Assembly (NCBI RefSeq): GCF_019195455.1
Contig: NZ_JAIMBW010000001.1
Location: 4,243,849-4,307,848, forward strand
Length of the DNA: 64,000 nucleotides
From: Gymnodinialimonas phycosphaerae
GTDB taxonomy: Bacteria > Pseudomonadota > Alphaproteobacteria > Rhodobacterales > Rhodobacteraceae
Direction: 5' to 3'
Positions 51,981 to 61,247 of the stretch are shown here, piece by piece. Below the pieces are notes generated by a model. The model saw only the letters and a list, made by a program, of their open reading frames with translations. It searched no databases and was not told the origin of the DNA. Both the position numbers and the translations under genes were made by a program. Numbering within the stretch: the first letter of the stretch is position 1; the number at the start of each line of letters is the position of its first letter.

Positions 51981-54527
51981 ATGCCTTTTATCGTGACAGC
52001 CGTCACCGCGATCGCGGGGGCGATCAGCAGCGTATTGGCTGCAGGCGGAATTGGTGCGGCACTTCTGCGGATCGGCGGCACACTCCTGCTGTCCTATGCG
52101 GCGCAGGCCCTGATGCCCAAACCGCAGACCACAATGCAGCCGCGGACGGTGACGATCCGCGAGCCCGTCGTGCCGCGCGACCTCGTCTACGGCCGCACCC
52201 GCAAGGGCGGGGTCATCGTCTTCCTGCATTCCTCAGGATCAGACAACACATACCTCGATCTGGTGATCGTGCTGGCGACGCACCGGGTTAAATCCATTGG
52301 AGCGATTTACTTCGAGGGCGAGATGGCCCTCAACGCGGACGGCGTGGCCCAAGGCCGTTGGGCCGGCAAGGTCCTCGTCGAAAAGAAACTGGGCGCCGCC
52401 AACCAGACAGCCTTCGCTGGTCTGAAAGCTGCGCTTCCCGACAAATGGACCGAGAACCATCGGCTGCGGGGCTGTGCTGCGATCCGGCTGCGCCTCACCT
52501 ATGACCAGGACGCCTTTCCGGGGGGCATCCCGAACATTACGGTGGACATCGAGGGGAAGGACGACATCTGGGACCCGCGGACGCAAACCGCAGGCTATTC
52601 CGAAAACCCCGCGCTTTGTCTCGCCGACTATATGGCCAACTCAACCTGGGGCATCGGCGCGCGCATTGGTCAGCCAGACGGCATTGATGAACTGTCCTTG
52701 GTCGAGGCGGCGAACATCTGCGACGAGACTGTCGCGCTGGCAGGCGGTGGGTCAGAGCCGCGCTATGCCTGCAATGGGGTGATTACCCTCTCCGAGGTCC
52801 CGAAGACCATCATTGAGGGGATGCTGTCGAGCTTCGCCGGCCGCTGCGCCTTCTCGAGCGGGTCCTGGCGCATCCACGCGGGGGCCTGGCGCGCACCAGA
52901 TGTGGCGCTCACTTCGGACCATGTCCGCGAGGGCGGGCTGACCTTGGCGACGCGCGTGACGATGTCGTCGAACTTCAACGGTGTGCGCGGGCAGTTCGTC
53001 AGCCCCGAGAACGATTGGCAGCCCGACGACTTCCCGGCCTATGCGAGTGATGTTTACCTCGCCGAGGACGGGGGTGAGCGGAAATGGCGCGACATCTCGC
53101 TGCCCTTCACGATCTCGGCTGCGATGGCCCAACGGCTGGCCAAGATTGAGCTGGAGCGGGCGCGTCGACAAATGACGGTGCGCTTGTCGGGGAAACTGTC
53201 GGCATGGGCGGCCACAGTCGGAGATGTGGTGACGCTCTCCTATGGCCGCTGGGGCTTTGCGGCCAAACCCTTCGAGGTCCATGGGGTCAGTCTTGATCTG
53301 ACGGCCTCGGGCGATGGGGCGCTGCTCCTGCCAGAACTCGTGCTGCGCGAAACATCGCCCTTGGTCTATGACTGGTCAGCGTCAGAGCAGCAGATCTACG
53401 CAGCCGCCCCGCGGACAGCGCTCCCCAATGCCTATGATATCCCGGCACCCGGCGCACCGCAGGTCACCGAGGACCTCTATGTCACACGGGATGGGGGTGG
53501 GCTGAAGGTTCTAGCCAAGGTCGCTTGGGAAGCCGCACCCTCGGGATTTGTCGCGGCCTATCAGCTGCAAGGCAAACTGACGGGAGCTGCCGACTGGATC
53601 GACTATGGCCGTACCGACGGGACTGCCCTTGAAATCCGCGATATCGCGCCGGGGGATTGGGCCTTCCGCGTGAAGGCGATCTCGGTTCTGGGTGTCTCCT
53701 CGCCCTGGCAGGAAACCCAAGCAGAAATACTCGGGCTCACCGCGCCTCCGGCCCAACTCGAGAATGTCACACTGCAAACGGCGGGCGGTCTTGCGATCCT
53801 CAAATGGACACGCTCGGCCGATCCCGATGTGCGGGTCGGTGGCAACATCGTGATCCGGCATTCAAAGGAAGCGACGGCCACCTGGGCCGACAGCTATTCG
53901 ATGGACCGGGTGTCGGGCGGCGAAGCCATCGCCGTGGTGCCGCTCAAACCCGGCACCTATCTGGTGCGGGCTGAAGACAGCGGCGGCCGCGCCGGGCCTG
54001 AGACCCGGGTCTCGACCAAGGGCGCGCAGGTTCTGACCTTCTCGACCTTGGACTTCCTGCAGGCCGATCCCGGCTTCTTCGGCCCGAAATCTGGGCTGCA
54101 GGTCACGGGTTCGACCCTGACGCTGGCAACGGCAACCGCGAACGGCGTGACACAGGTAAGCACGATGGAGGGGCAGTACGGCTTTGCCGCTGGGCTCGAT
54201 CTCGGTGCGGTGAAACGTGTCCGCCTCCGATCCGAAATCGGCGTGGCGGCACTGGCACTCAACGACCGCATCGATGCGCGCACTGCCTTGATGGACACAT
54301 GGGCCGACTTTGACGGATCGGCCGGTGCAGAAATCGATGTGCTCTTTGAGATCCGCGAGACCGATGACGATCTTGCCGCATCACCGAACTGGGGTCCCTG
54401 GGGCCGTCTCGACAACCACGAAATCGAGGCCCGTGCGGTGGAAGCACGGGCGCATCTCACGACGAAGGACGCGTCCTATACGCCCATCGTTAGCCAATTG
54501 CGGCTTTACGCCGACGAGGTCACCTAA
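51981..54527 (+). CDS. Tail tip host-specificity protein (gpJ-like)
   Basis: An 848-residue protein. A hydrophobic N-terminus (IVTAVTAIAGAISSVLAAGGIG) is followed by gpJ-like segments (RTVTIREPVVPRDLVYGRTRKGG, SSGSDNTYLDLVIVLATHRV, PALCLADYMANSTWGIG). Fibronectin-type III-like repeats lie near residues 495-680 and a variable C-terminus follows. It contacts the host receptor and initiates DNA injection. The stop overlaps the next ATG (TAATG). Confidence 0.88.
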   Translation: MPFIVTAVTAIAGAISSVLAAGGIGAALLRIGGTLLLSYAAQALMPKPQTTMQPRTVTIREPVVPRDLVYGRTRKGGVIVFLHSSGSDNTYLDLVIVLATHRVKSIGAIYFEGEMALNADGVAQGRWAGKVLVEKKLGAANQTAFAGLKAALPDKWTENHRLRGCAAIRLRLTYDQDAFPGGIPNITVDIEGKDDIWDPRTQTAGYSENPALCLADYMANSTWGIGARIGQPDGIDELSLVEAANICDETVALAGGGSEPRYACNGVITLSEVPKTIIEGMLSSFAGRCAFSSGSWRIHAGAWRAPDVALTSDHVREGGLTLATRVTMSSNFNGVRGQFVSPENDWQPDDFPAYASDVYLAEDGGERKWRDISLPFTISAAMAQRLAKIELERARRQMTVRLSGKLSAWAATVGDVVTLSYGRWGFAAKPFEVHGVSLDLTASGDGALLLPELVLRETSPLVYDWSASEQQIYAAAPRTALPNAYDIPAPGAPQVTEDLYVTRDGGGLKVLAKVAWEAAPSGFVAAYQLQGKLTGAADWIDYGRTDGTALEIRDIAPGDWAFRVKAISVLGVSSPWQETQAEILGLTAPPAQLENVTLQTAGGLAILKWTRSADPDVRVGGNIVIRHSKEATATWADSYSMDRVSGGEAIAVVPLKPGTYLVRAEDSGGRAGPETRVSTKGAQVLTFSTLDFLQADPGFFGPKSGLQVTGSTLTLATATANGVTQVSTMEGQYGFAAGLDLGAVKRVRLRSEIGVAALALNDRIDARTALMDTWADFDGSAGAEIDVLFEIRETDDDLAASPNWGPWGRLDNHEIEARAVEARAHLTTKDASYTPIVSQLRLYADEVT

Positions 54528-55183
54528 TGCCCCAGACATCCAGCTTCGTGATCGCGAACGACGCGGGCGCGGCCGTTCGGGCGCGCATCAATGAGGTGAT
54601 CGCGGCGCTGCAATCAACGAGTGCCGGGGCCTCAGCGCCAACAGCGACGACGGCAGGTATGCTATGGGTCGACACCTCAGTCTCGCCGCCGGTGCTGCGC
54701 CGCCGGAACCCCACGAACACGGGCTGGGATGCGCTGCTCGATGCGGCAGGCAATCTGGCGGGGCTGGGAAATACAGCAGTGGCGCGTACGAACCTTGGCC
54801 TCGGGACAATGGCCACGAAATCCGCAGCCGACTACGACGCGGCGATTGCGGCGAAGGCCGCGCTGTCCGGGGCAACCTTCACCGGCGTCGTCACTGCCCC
54901 GAACTTCGTCTCCTCGTCTGATATCAGGCTCAAATCCGATGTGGAGACCATCGCCAACGCACTGGCTCTGGTCTGCGCCCTGCGCGGGGTGCGCTTCACC
55001 ATGGATGGAAGCCGCCAGATCGGCGTCATCGCCCAAGAAGTGGAGCCGGTCTTACCCGAAGTGGTGCGAGTGGGCGAGGCGGGTCAGCTCTCCGTCGCTT
55101 ACGGCAATATAACCGGCCTTCTGATCGAGGCCGTCAAGGAGCTCGCTGCCCGGGTGGCGGCGCTTGAGGAGGCACGCCCATGA
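54527..55183 (+). CDS. Tail fibre protein with S74 intramolecular chaperone domain
   Basis: A 218-residue protein. Residues 1-115 form a short fibre shaft. From residue 117 lies a peptidase S74 (ICA) domain, with the Ser131-Asp and Lys136 of SSDIRLKSD forming the Ser/Lys self-cleavage dyad and GVIAQEVEPVLPEVV behind it. The ICA domain helps trimer folding and is then cut off. A coiled-coil end (LIEAVKELAARVAALEEA) aids trimerisation. Confidence 0.85.
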   Translation: MPQTSSFVIANDAGAAVRARINEVIAALQSTSAGASAPTATTAGMLWVDTSVSPPVLRRRNPTNTGWDALLDAAGNLAGLGNTAVARTNLGLGTMATKSAADYDAAIAAKAALSGATFTGVVTAPNFVSSSDIRLKSDVETIANALALVCALRGVRFTMDGSRQIGVIAQEVEPVLPEVVRVGEAGQLSVAYGNITGLLIEAVKELAARVAALEEARP

Positions 55184-55491
55184 ATGATGGTGGGTTCATC
55201 GACATGATCAACTCGTTCTTCGGAGGTGCCGTGACCACGCTGATCGGCGCCTTTACCGGACGGCTGATGTGGCATTCGGGCGAGGTGAAGCTCGGCAATC
55301 GCCGCTTCTTCGGCAAGGAACTCCTCTGGGAAATCCCCGTCGCCGTCGGCATGGCCCTGATCGGGGAGGCCGCGGCGCGTTACATCGGCTTGTCTCAGCC
55401 CGTCTCGACGGGGTTTGTGGCAACGCTTGCTTATCTAGGCCCGCGCGGGGCGGAAGCGCTGCTGGCGGCCTGGCTCTGTCGTAAGAAATAA
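55180..55491 (+). CDS. Putative holin
   Basis: A 103-residue protein with two or three membrane segments (SFFGGAVTTLIGAFTGRLMW, IPVAVGMALIGEAAARYIG, GFVATLAYLGPRGAEALLAAWL) and a charged end (CRKK). Size, topology and position before the endolysin gene fit a phage holin that permeabilises the inner membrane. A hairpin with a T tract follows. Confidence 0.68.
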   Translation: MNDGGFIDMINSFFGGAVTTLIGAFTGRLMWHSGEVKLGNRRFFGKELLWEIPVAVGMALIGEAAARYIGLSQPVSTGFVATLAYLGPRGAEALLAAWLCRKK

Positions 55492-55519
55492 CCCGCCCAC
55501 CACGTCGCTGAAATCATAC

Positions 55520-55546
55520 ACGCCGTCTCATCTGGGGCGGCGTTTT
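55520..55546 (+). terminator. Hairpin between holin and endolysin genes
   Basis: ACGCCG pairs with CGGCGT across a 12-base loop, followed by TTTT. It could attenuate late transcription before the lysis gene. Confidence 0.55.
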
Positions 55547-55566
55547 GCATTGCATGGGAGACAACC

Positions 55567-56499
55567 ATGACGCCGTTTGACATCGCCCGCAGCTACATCG
55601 GCACGACCGAGGGCCCAGGCCCCGCCGACAACCCCATCATCATGGAGATGTATGCCTCGATCGGTCACGACTGGGTTGAGCATGATAGCGTCGCCTGGTG
55701 TGCGGCATTCGTCGGGCATTGCCTCGAGCGGGCCGGGATCCGCTCGACCCGCAAGCTGACCGCGCGGTCTTATCTCGACTGGGGCGTGCCGGTGGACTTT
55801 GCGGATGCCCAGCAAGGCGATATCGGCGTGATCCCCCGCGGCTCGTCCAGCTGGCAGGGCCATGTCTTCTTCATCGACCGGATCGAGGGACAATGGGTCT
55901 GGGGCCTGGGCGGCAACCAAGACGACGCCGTCAATGTGAAACGCTTTCCGGTCTCGAAGCTCCTCGGGGTGCGGCGCGCGGGAAATGTCGCGCCGAGCGT
56001 GACGCTCTCGGTGGCGGCGGTCCAGCAGCGCTTGAAGGATCTGGGCTATCACGAAGTCGGTCAAGTCGACGGAAAAGTGGGGCCACGCACCCGCGCTGCC
56101 ATTTTGGCCTTCCGAAACGACAACGATCTGGCTCTCGTGCCGATCGTCGATGTCGCGCTGACCGAGGCTCTGGAAACTGCCGCTCCTCGCGAAATCACAC
56201 CGGAGAGGGCATCTGGCGCGCCTGCACAAAGCCGGCTCCTGACGGCCGCCAATGCGCAGATCGGTCTCGGCGCGATTGGTGCTGCGGGCTCCATCGGCAG
56301 CCAGATCGCGCCGGCACTCGTGGAGGCCGAACAGGCCCGAGACATGGCCGGGCGCGTGTTCACATTGATCGGCCTGGAAGAGTGGCTCTCCGTCTCCCTG
56401 CCATGGATCGGCGCGGCGGTGTTTATCGGCGTGGTCTTTTATGCGCTGCGCGCAAAGGCGGCCCGGATCGACGATCACCGCACGGGGAAAACGCCATGA
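55567..56499 (+). CDS. Endolysin: TIGR02594/CHAP-like peptidase with PG-binding domain and C-terminal anchor
   Basis: A 310-residue protein. Residues 1-135 are a TIGR02594-type cysteine peptidase/amidase with Cys45 in SVAWCAAFVGHCL, His99 in GHVFFID and Asn117 as likely third residue. A peptidoglycan-binding domain covers about 145-185 (VQQRLKDLGYHEVGQVDGKVG). A transmembrane helix lies near residues 275-295 (LPWIGAAVFIGVVFYAL). The C-terminal anchor is unusual for a soluble endolysin. GGGAG precedes the ATG. Confidence 0.85.
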   Translation: MTPFDIARSYIGTTEGPGPADNPIIMEMYASIGHDWVEHDSVAWCAAFVGHCLERAGIRSTRKLTARSYLDWGVPVDFADAQQGDIGVIPRGSSSWQGHVFFIDRIEGQWVWGLGGNQDDAVNVKRFPVSKLLGVRRAGNVAPSVTLSVAAVQQRLKDLGYHEVGQVDGKVGPRTRAAILAFRNDNDLALVPIVDVALTEALETAAPREITPERASGAPAQSRLLTAANAQIGLGAIGAAGSIGSQIAPALVEAEQARDMAGRVFTLIGLEEWLSVSLPWIGAAVFIGVVFYALRAKAARIDDHRTGKTP

Positions 56500-56714
56500 C
56501 TTGGGTCTTGATCGTTGTCTCCTGCATCGCAGGCGACAGCCTGCCTGACTGCGGCAGTGGGATCAGCCCAGTTCGCTTTCCAGACTTCGCCGCCTGCGAA
56601 GATGCCGCTGTTCGAACGTATGATCACATGCGGGCCAACGCCGATGCGCGCGGGCAAACCGTACTGCTGCTCGATACGCGTTGCTTGGCCCTCTCACCGG
56701 GGGCACCGGCATGA
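56496..56714 (+). CDS. Small exported Cys-containing protein of the lysis cassette
   Basis: A 72-residue protein with a signal-like N-terminus (MTWVLIVVSCIAGDSLPDCGSG) and further cysteines at about residues 34 and 63. It overlaps the endolysin stop (ATGA) and the next gene. The position suggests a lysis accessory, but no family is recognised. Confidence 0.6.
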   Translation: MTWVLIVVSCIAGDSLPDCGSGISPVRFPDFAACEDAAVRTYDHMRANADARGQTVLLLDTRCLALSPGAPA

Positions 56715-56968
56715 GTGCCATCCTGACCATGCTGTTCGCGGGCCTTGGTCGACGCTTCGCCTATTGGGGCGCAATTGTTGCGGCCGTTGGCGTCGCAGTC
56801 TGGATCCTGCTCCGGCAGGGCAAGCACGCCGCAGAGGCCGACCTCGCCATCCGCCGCGCCGATGCCCGTGTCCGCGCGCTGCAAACGTCCAAGGACATCC
56901 GTCATGACCTTCAAAACACTGATCGTACCGATCTTGAGCGTCGGGCTGACCGCTGGATGCGCGATTGA
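56711..56968 (+). CDS. i-spanin (Rz-like)
   Basis: An 85-residue protein with one N-terminal membrane span (AYWGAIVAAVGVAVWILL) and a charged helical periplasmic part (GKHAAEADLAIRRADARVRALQTSK). This is the type II topology of an inner-membrane spanin. A lipoprotein gene is nested in its last third in another frame, the hallmark of Rz/Rz1 pairs. It would fuse inner and outer membranes at the end of lysis. Confidence 0.75.
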   Translation: MSAILTMLFAGLGRRFAYWGAIVAAVGVAVWILLRQGKHAAEADLAIRRADARVRALQTSKDIRHDLQNTDRTDLERRADRWMRD

Positions 56969-57107
56969 CCCGCGAGGTTTGCGGGACGATTGCGATTGGG
57001 CCGAGCCTATTCGCCCCTCGCGCCAGGACCTGCTGAGCGATGACACTCTGGCCCAGATCGTTGCCCATAACGAAGTCGGCGCGCGGCTCTGCGGGTGGCA
57101 GCCATGA
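56904..57107 (+). CDS. o-spanin lipoprotein (Rz1-like), nested
   Basis: A 67-residue lipoprotein with the signal MTFKTLIVPILSVGLTAGC, whose lipobox Cys is at residue 19. The mature part is short. The start lies within the i-spanin gene in another frame, with AAGGA eight bases upstream, and 65 bases overlap. This nested layout supports the spanin assignment more than sequence similarity does. Confidence 0.75.
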   Translation: MTFKTLIVPILSVGLTAGCAIDPRGLRDDCDWAEPIRPSRQDLLSDDTLAQIVAHNEVGARLCGWQP

Positions 57108-57457
57108 CAATCGCCACCTTGAGCGAAGGTCCGGCCATCCTCATCGGTTACGCTTGGCGGCTGCAGATTGAAGCGGAAGCACCAGTTTTTGCAGACGGTG
57201 CAAGCTATGCCGGCCATCTGCGCCTCAAACCCAGTGACCCGACGCTGCTGGCAGACCTGTCTAGCGCTGATGGCGGGATACAGCACATCACAGCAACTGT
57301 GTTGGAACTGTCTCTGACCCCGTCCCAAACCGCCGTGCTCACACCGGGCCGCGTGGTGCTGGATTTGGTGCGCACCGATCTCGAGCCAGACCTGCACTTG
57401 GGGTTTCTTCTCGAAATCCCAGTGATGATGCCAGTGACGCGAGGGCTGAGCCCATGA
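57104..57457 (+). CDS. Hypothetical phage structural protein
   Basis: A 117-residue beta-rich protein (MTIATLSEGPAILIGYAWRLQIEAEAP) with LRLKPSDPTLLADLSS and the repeated PSQTAVLTPGRVVLDLVRTD. It resembles small proteins encoded before baseplate or fibre genes. It overlaps the o-spanin stop (ATGA) and the next start. Confidence 0.58.
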   Translation: MTIATLSEGPAILIGYAWRLQIEAEAPVFADGASYAGHLRLKPSDPTLLADLSSADGGIQHITATVLELSLTPSQTAVLTPGRVVLDLVRTDLEPDLHLGFLLEIPVMMPVTRGLSP

Positions 57458-57660
57458 GTGAAGCGATCCGGCAAACAGGCCCGATCACCATCACCGCGCC
57501 GATCAAGTTGCGCGTTGTAAACGGGCCATTCCGTATTCGGCTTGGCGGCCAGCCAGGACCGCAGGGAGCTACAGGCCCACAAGGCGACAAAGGCGATCAA
57601 GGTGATCCGGGCATCACGATCCTGCCCACCGACGCCCCCATCAATGGAGGATTTTTCTGA
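57454..57660 (+). CDS. Small protein with collagen-like repeats
   Basis: A 68-residue protein: a beta-like N-terminus (ITITAPIKLRVVNGPFRIRLGG) followed by six collagen-type Gly-x-y triplets (GPQGATGPQGDKGDQGDPG). It may trimerise through the triplets and act as a fibre connector. Its stop overlaps the next start (TGATG). Confidence 0.62.
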   Translation: MSEAIRQTGPITITAPIKLRVVNGPFRIRLGGQPGPQGATGPQGDKGDQGDPGITILPTDAPINGGFF

Positions 57661-58643
57661 TGGCCAATACGATCCAGCTCAAACGCCGCGTCTCCGGCGT
57701 GGCGGGTGCGCCCGCAGCACTGAAATCAGGCGAGCTTGCCCACAACGAGGTCGACAACACGGTCTATGTCGGCAAGGGCGACGACGGCAGCGGCAATGCA
57801 ACCTCCATCGTCCCCATAGCCGGGAGTGGCGGCTTTCTGGCGCTGGTGGGCACGCAGACAGTTGGTGGGGCCAAAACCTTCTCTCTCGTGCCAAAATCTG
57901 GACAAGATGCCAGCAGCGGGACCGATCTTGTTCGCAAGTCGCAGGTCGACAGTCTGCTATCGGCGAAAGCGCCCTTGGCGTCACCCACCTTCTCGGGATC
58001 ACCCACGGCGCCGACGGCGGTTGCGGGCACGAACTCGACGCAGATTGCAACGACGGCCTTCGTCAATGACGCCATTGCCGGCTTTGGCGCCGGCGACATG
58101 GCAAAATCCACCTATGACACCGACAATGATGGCAAGGTGGATGCCGCGGAAGTTGCGGATGCCGCTCCCTGGGCCGGGATCACCGGCAAGCCCACGAGCT
58201 TTACGCCCTCCAGCCACAGCCATTCGATCGCGCAAGTTACGGGGCTCCAGACGGCGCTGGATGCAAAGGCACCTCTTGCATCGCCTGCGCTGACAGGATC
58301 GCCGACCGCCCCCACTGCAACGGCCGGCACGAACACGACGCAGATCGCGACCACAGCCTTTGTTGCCGCCGCAATTGGGGCGCTCATCGATGCCGCTCCT
58401 GGTGCGATGGACACGCTGAACGAGTTGGCCGCGGCGCTGGGCGACGATCCAAACTTTGCAACGACCGTCACCAACGCGCTTGCAGGCAAGCTCTCTGCCG
58501 CATCGAACCTGTCCGACGTCCCCAATAAAGCAACGTCGCGGTCGAACCTCGGACTGGGGTCCATGGCCACGCAAGCCTCCAGCAATGTCGCGATCACCGG
58601 TGGGTCGATCAACGGGATCACCCTTGACGGTGGGACCTTCTGA
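57660..58643 (+). CDS. Tail fibre protein with two internal repeats
   Basis: A 327-residue fibre. The N-terminus [28 protein letters not shown] is typical of phage fibre attachment domains. The unit [32 protein letters not shown] occurs twice (about 106-137 and 209-240). A central [18 protein letters not shown] segment and a C-terminal [11 protein letters not shown] repeat follow, as in many fibre shafts. Confidence 0.8.
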   Translation: MANTIQLKRRVSGVAGAPAALKSGELAHNEVDNTVYVGKGDDGSGNATSIVPIAGSGGFLALVGTQTVGGAKTFSLVPKSGQDASSGTDLVRKSQVDSLLSAKAPLASPTFSGSPTAPTAVAGTNSTQIATTAFVNDAIAGFGAGDMAKSTYDTDNDGKVDAAEVADAAPWAGITGKPTSFTPSSHSHSIAQVTGLQTALDAKAPLASPALTGSPTAPTATAGTNTTQIATTAFVAAAIGALIDAAPGAMDTLNELAAALGDDPNFATTVTNALAGKLSAASNLSDVPNKATSRSNLGLGSMATQASSNVAITGGSINGITLDGGTF

Positions 58644-58645
58644 TC

Positions 58646-59605
58646 ATGGCAAACACCGTATTGGTAAAGCGCACCACCGTAGCAGGCCGGGTGCCGACAG
58701 CGGAGCAACTCGCTGCTGGTGAGTTGGCGGTAAATGTCCCCGACGGCAAGCTGTTCCTGAAGCGTGTCTCTGGCGCTGAAACCGTGATCGAGCTCGGACA
58801 AACTGGACCGCAAGGACCCGCAGGACCGGCTGGTCCTCAGGGCGTGACCGGGCCAACAGGGCCTCAGGGTCCCACTGGGGCAACGGGGGCAACGGGCCCG
58901 AAAGGTGACACAGGCGCAACAGGTCCTCAGGGTCCAACGGGCGCCACAGGACCGACACCAGCGCATCAATGGTCCGGCACCAGTCTCCGCTTTTTCAACG
59001 GATCAACCTGGGGTGCTTACGTAAACCTGAAAGGTGCCACCGGGGCAACAGGTGCGACGGGAGCCAAGGGTGATACTGGCGCCACAGGACCGACAGGACC
59101 CCAGGGACCTGCGGGTCCCACGGGTGCCACCGGGCCTACGGGTCCACAAGGCCCCGCAGGAGCAGACGGCTCCCCAGACACCGCAGCACAGGTGCGTGCC
59201 AAACTGTTGACGGTGGATGGCTCTGGATCGGGAATTGATGCCGATCTTCTTGATGGCAGCCATGCCAGTGCCTTTGCACTCCTATCGGGTGCGACGTTCA
59301 GCGGTGTCGTGACCGCACCGAACTTCGTCTCCTCGTCGGACGCACGGCTCAAGTCCGACATCGCGCCCATCGCAGATGCGCTGGCCAAGGTGCAGGCCCT
59401 GACCGGCGTCACCTTCACCATGGCGGGCAGCGACGCGCGGCAGATGGGCCTCATCGCACAAGAGGTTCAGAGCGTTGCGCCGGAGGCCGTCGTCGAGGCG
59501 GAGGGCATTCTGCGCCTCGCTTATGGCAATCTCGTGGGCCTCCTCGTGGAGGCCATCAAGGACCTCGCTCAGGAGGTCGATCAGCTGAAAAGGAGCGCGC
59601 CGTGA
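58646..59605 (+). CDS. Collagen-like tail fibre with S74 chaperone domain
   Basis: A 319-residue fibre. After the attachment region come two collagen-type Gly-x-y blocks (about 52-103 and 130-174) separated by [22 protein letters not shown]. The C-terminus is an S74 ICA domain with Ser231 and Lys236 in SSDARLKSD. The ICA domain is closely similar to that of the 54527 fibre, even at DNA level. It starts two bases after the previous stop. Confidence 0.85.
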   Translation: MANTVLVKRTTVAGRVPTAEQLAAGELAVNVPDGKLFLKRVSGAETVIELGQTGPQGPAGPAGPQGVTGPTGPQGPTGATGATGPKGDTGATGPQGPTGATGPTPAHQWSGTSLRFFNGSTWGAYVNLKGATGATGATGAKGDTGATGPTGPQGPAGPTGATGPTGPQGPAGADGSPDTAAQVRAKLLTVDGSGSGIDADLLDGSHASAFALLSGATFSGVVTAPNFVSSSDARLKSDIAPIADALAKVQALTGVTFTMAGSDARQMGLIAQEVQSVAPEAVVEAEGILRLAYGNLVGLLVEAIKDLAQEVDQLKRSAP

Positions 59606-60507
59606 TCGAGACCGGGCTGCATGTCATCTACAACACGGGCTCCCGCCTGCATTATGCAGTCGACGTCCAAGACACCTATGCCGGGATTGCCGTGTTCGAT
59701 CCCTGTGAGATCGGCCAAGGGCTGCGCGATGGCATCGAGCCACTGCCATGGGCAGACTTAGCGGCAGCGCTTGAGACACCTTATGACCGCTCGAATGCCG
59801 CAGGCTTTGTCGATATGCGCGGCAACGGCGTGTTCATTCCAGATTTGCCCGGATTGACCCATGGGGCGATCTATAGGGGGCGTTCTTATGTGTTTCTCGA
59901 CGGGATGATCGGCCATGATGAAATCACTGATTACGCGTTGATTGATATCATGACCAACGAAGCGGGATTCCCGCTTCCTTGGCGTAACCGCTTTGCGCAG
60001 TCTGCGCGCGAAAAAGTTGACTTTTCCTTCCGGCATAGGGCCCGAACGCAGTGCTCCAACGCGCTGGTGATCTTCATGCCAATCGCGGGACCCCTGTCCA
60101 GCGCGCGTATCGAAGTCCTCTGTGAGCAGGAGCCAATCCTACTGAATGGTACGACCGTCGCTGGCCGGATCGACGACGCGACCATCCCCAACGATGGTCA
60201 GTGGTTCAAGCAGTTCTATTTCCATACGGTGGCGACCGAAACGGTGACCGTTCCTGCGGGAGGGCGGGCTCATGTGCCGATCGCGCTGCGCTGGAATATC
60301 GATGGCGCGCCATGCGCACACGCGCTGGCGCTGAAGCTCGATAGTGACGCCGGCTATCTGCCGAAACGGCGGCTAATGACTGACATGAATGGGGCGGGCA
60401 CCTTTGCAGTCGAGGCGCTGGGGCTCAACCCGGGCGACCAAATCGCGGTCAAGATCAACAGCGAGCATTACACCGCGATCGGCAAGATCATCCTGGAGGT
60501 GGTGTGA
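59602..60507 (+). CDS. Fibre-module protein of unknown function
   Basis: A 301-residue protein starting at GTG 59602 (AGGAG six bases upstream, GTGA overlap with the fibre stop). The N-terminal half ([28 protein letters not shown]) and the C-terminal beta-sandwich-like part ([30 protein letters not shown]) suggest a structural protein, perhaps with an Ig-like end. No family recognised. It lies between the fibres and the modification cassette and may be the structural partner of the modified peptide. Confidence 0.6.
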   Translation: MIETGLHVIYNTGSRLHYAVDVQDTYAGIAVFDPCEIGQGLRDGIEPLPWADLAAALETPYDRSNAAGFVDMRGNGVFIPDLPGLTHGAIYRGRSYVFLDGMIGHDEITDYALIDIMTNEAGFPLPWRNRFAQSAREKVDFSFRHRARTQCSNALVIFMPIAGPLSSARIEVLCEQEPILLNGTTVAGRIDDATIPNDGQWFKQFYFHTVATETVTVPAGGRAHVPIALRWNIDGAPCAHALALKLDSDAGYLPKRRLMTDMNGAGTFAVEALGLNPGDQIAVKINSEHYTAIGKIILEVV

Positions 60508-61247
60508 TGGAAATCAACACCACAACTGAGTTCCAGCTGATCTATCCGGCCTTCGTTATGCACAAGCACTGGGAGATGCCCGAGGGATTCAATGACCGCC
60601 TGTACGCATTGGCGGCCGAGGACGCGGTGGCGAACCGCATTCAAGACGCGGACGACGGCCGAAATGTTGGAGACCAGACCAACCATCTCGGGCATCTGCG
60701 CCACAACTTCCTGGTGGATCGGCAGGACCCGGCTATCGCTGTTTTGGCGCAGATGGTGGCGACCGGGGTGCGCGAATATCTGCAGTTGGCTTACGGATAC
60801 GACCACACCGGCGAGATCGCCATGATGTCGGACACCTTCTGGCAAAGGCGGGCCGCCCGAGAAAACGTTGGCATCAACGCCCACACCCATATCCAGACTG
60901 ACATCATCTGCACTTATTATCCGCGGGTCGTGCTCGACGCGGATTGTCCCAATACCTCGCTCCATCGTGGCTCGGTGCGCTTCTACGATCCAGCCAATGT
61001 CGGCAAGCGGCTTTGGCCCTCTAACAACCCAGACGCTTATGTCGGCGGCTGGTATGCGGTCGAGCCTCGAACGGGCTCCATGCTCGTCTTCGAGGGCCAT
61101 GTGCCCCACGACAGCACCTATTTCGAAGGCGAGGAGCGGATGTGCATCCCCGTCCTCTGTTCGCTCAAACTACCCAATTCGCACTGCAAGGCCGGTCTCT
61201 CCGAGATCCTGGCCCATCAGGAGCAAGGAGGCAGCCATGGCCTATAA
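60507..61247 (+). CDS. 2OG-Fe(II) oxygenase, TIGR02466-like (cassette oxygenase 1)
   Basis: A 246-residue protein resembling the TIGR02466 family of putative 2OG-Fe(II) oxygenases. The iron-binding region is INAHTHIQTDIICTYYPRV (His126, His128 and Asp132 are candidates), then SVRFYDP, and the distal part GSMLVFEGHVPHDSTYFEGEERMCIPVLCSL with His201 and the 2OG-binding Arg211. It probably hydroxylates an amino-acid side chain. The ATG at 60507 is seven bases after GGAGG; a GTG one codon earlier is also possible. The Cys-rich gene starts 11 bases before its end. Confidence 0.78.
   Translation: MEINTTTEFQLIYPAFVMHKHWEMPEGFNDRLYALAAEDAVANRIQDADDGRNVGDQTNHLGHLRHNFLVDRQDPAIAVLAQMVATGVREYLQLAYGYDHTGEIAMMSDTFWQRRAARENVGINAHTHIQTDIICTYYPRVVLDADCPNTSLHRGSVRFYDPANVGKRLWPSNNPDAYVGGWYAVEPRTGSMLVFEGHVPHDSTYFEGEERMCIPVLCSLKLPNSHCKAGLSEILAHQEQGGSHGL

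Noticed and set aside
58800..59170. Regular short DNA repeats resembling a CRISPR array
   Set aside because: They encode Gly-x-y collagen-like triplets of a fibre; there are no spacers of constant length and no cas genes.
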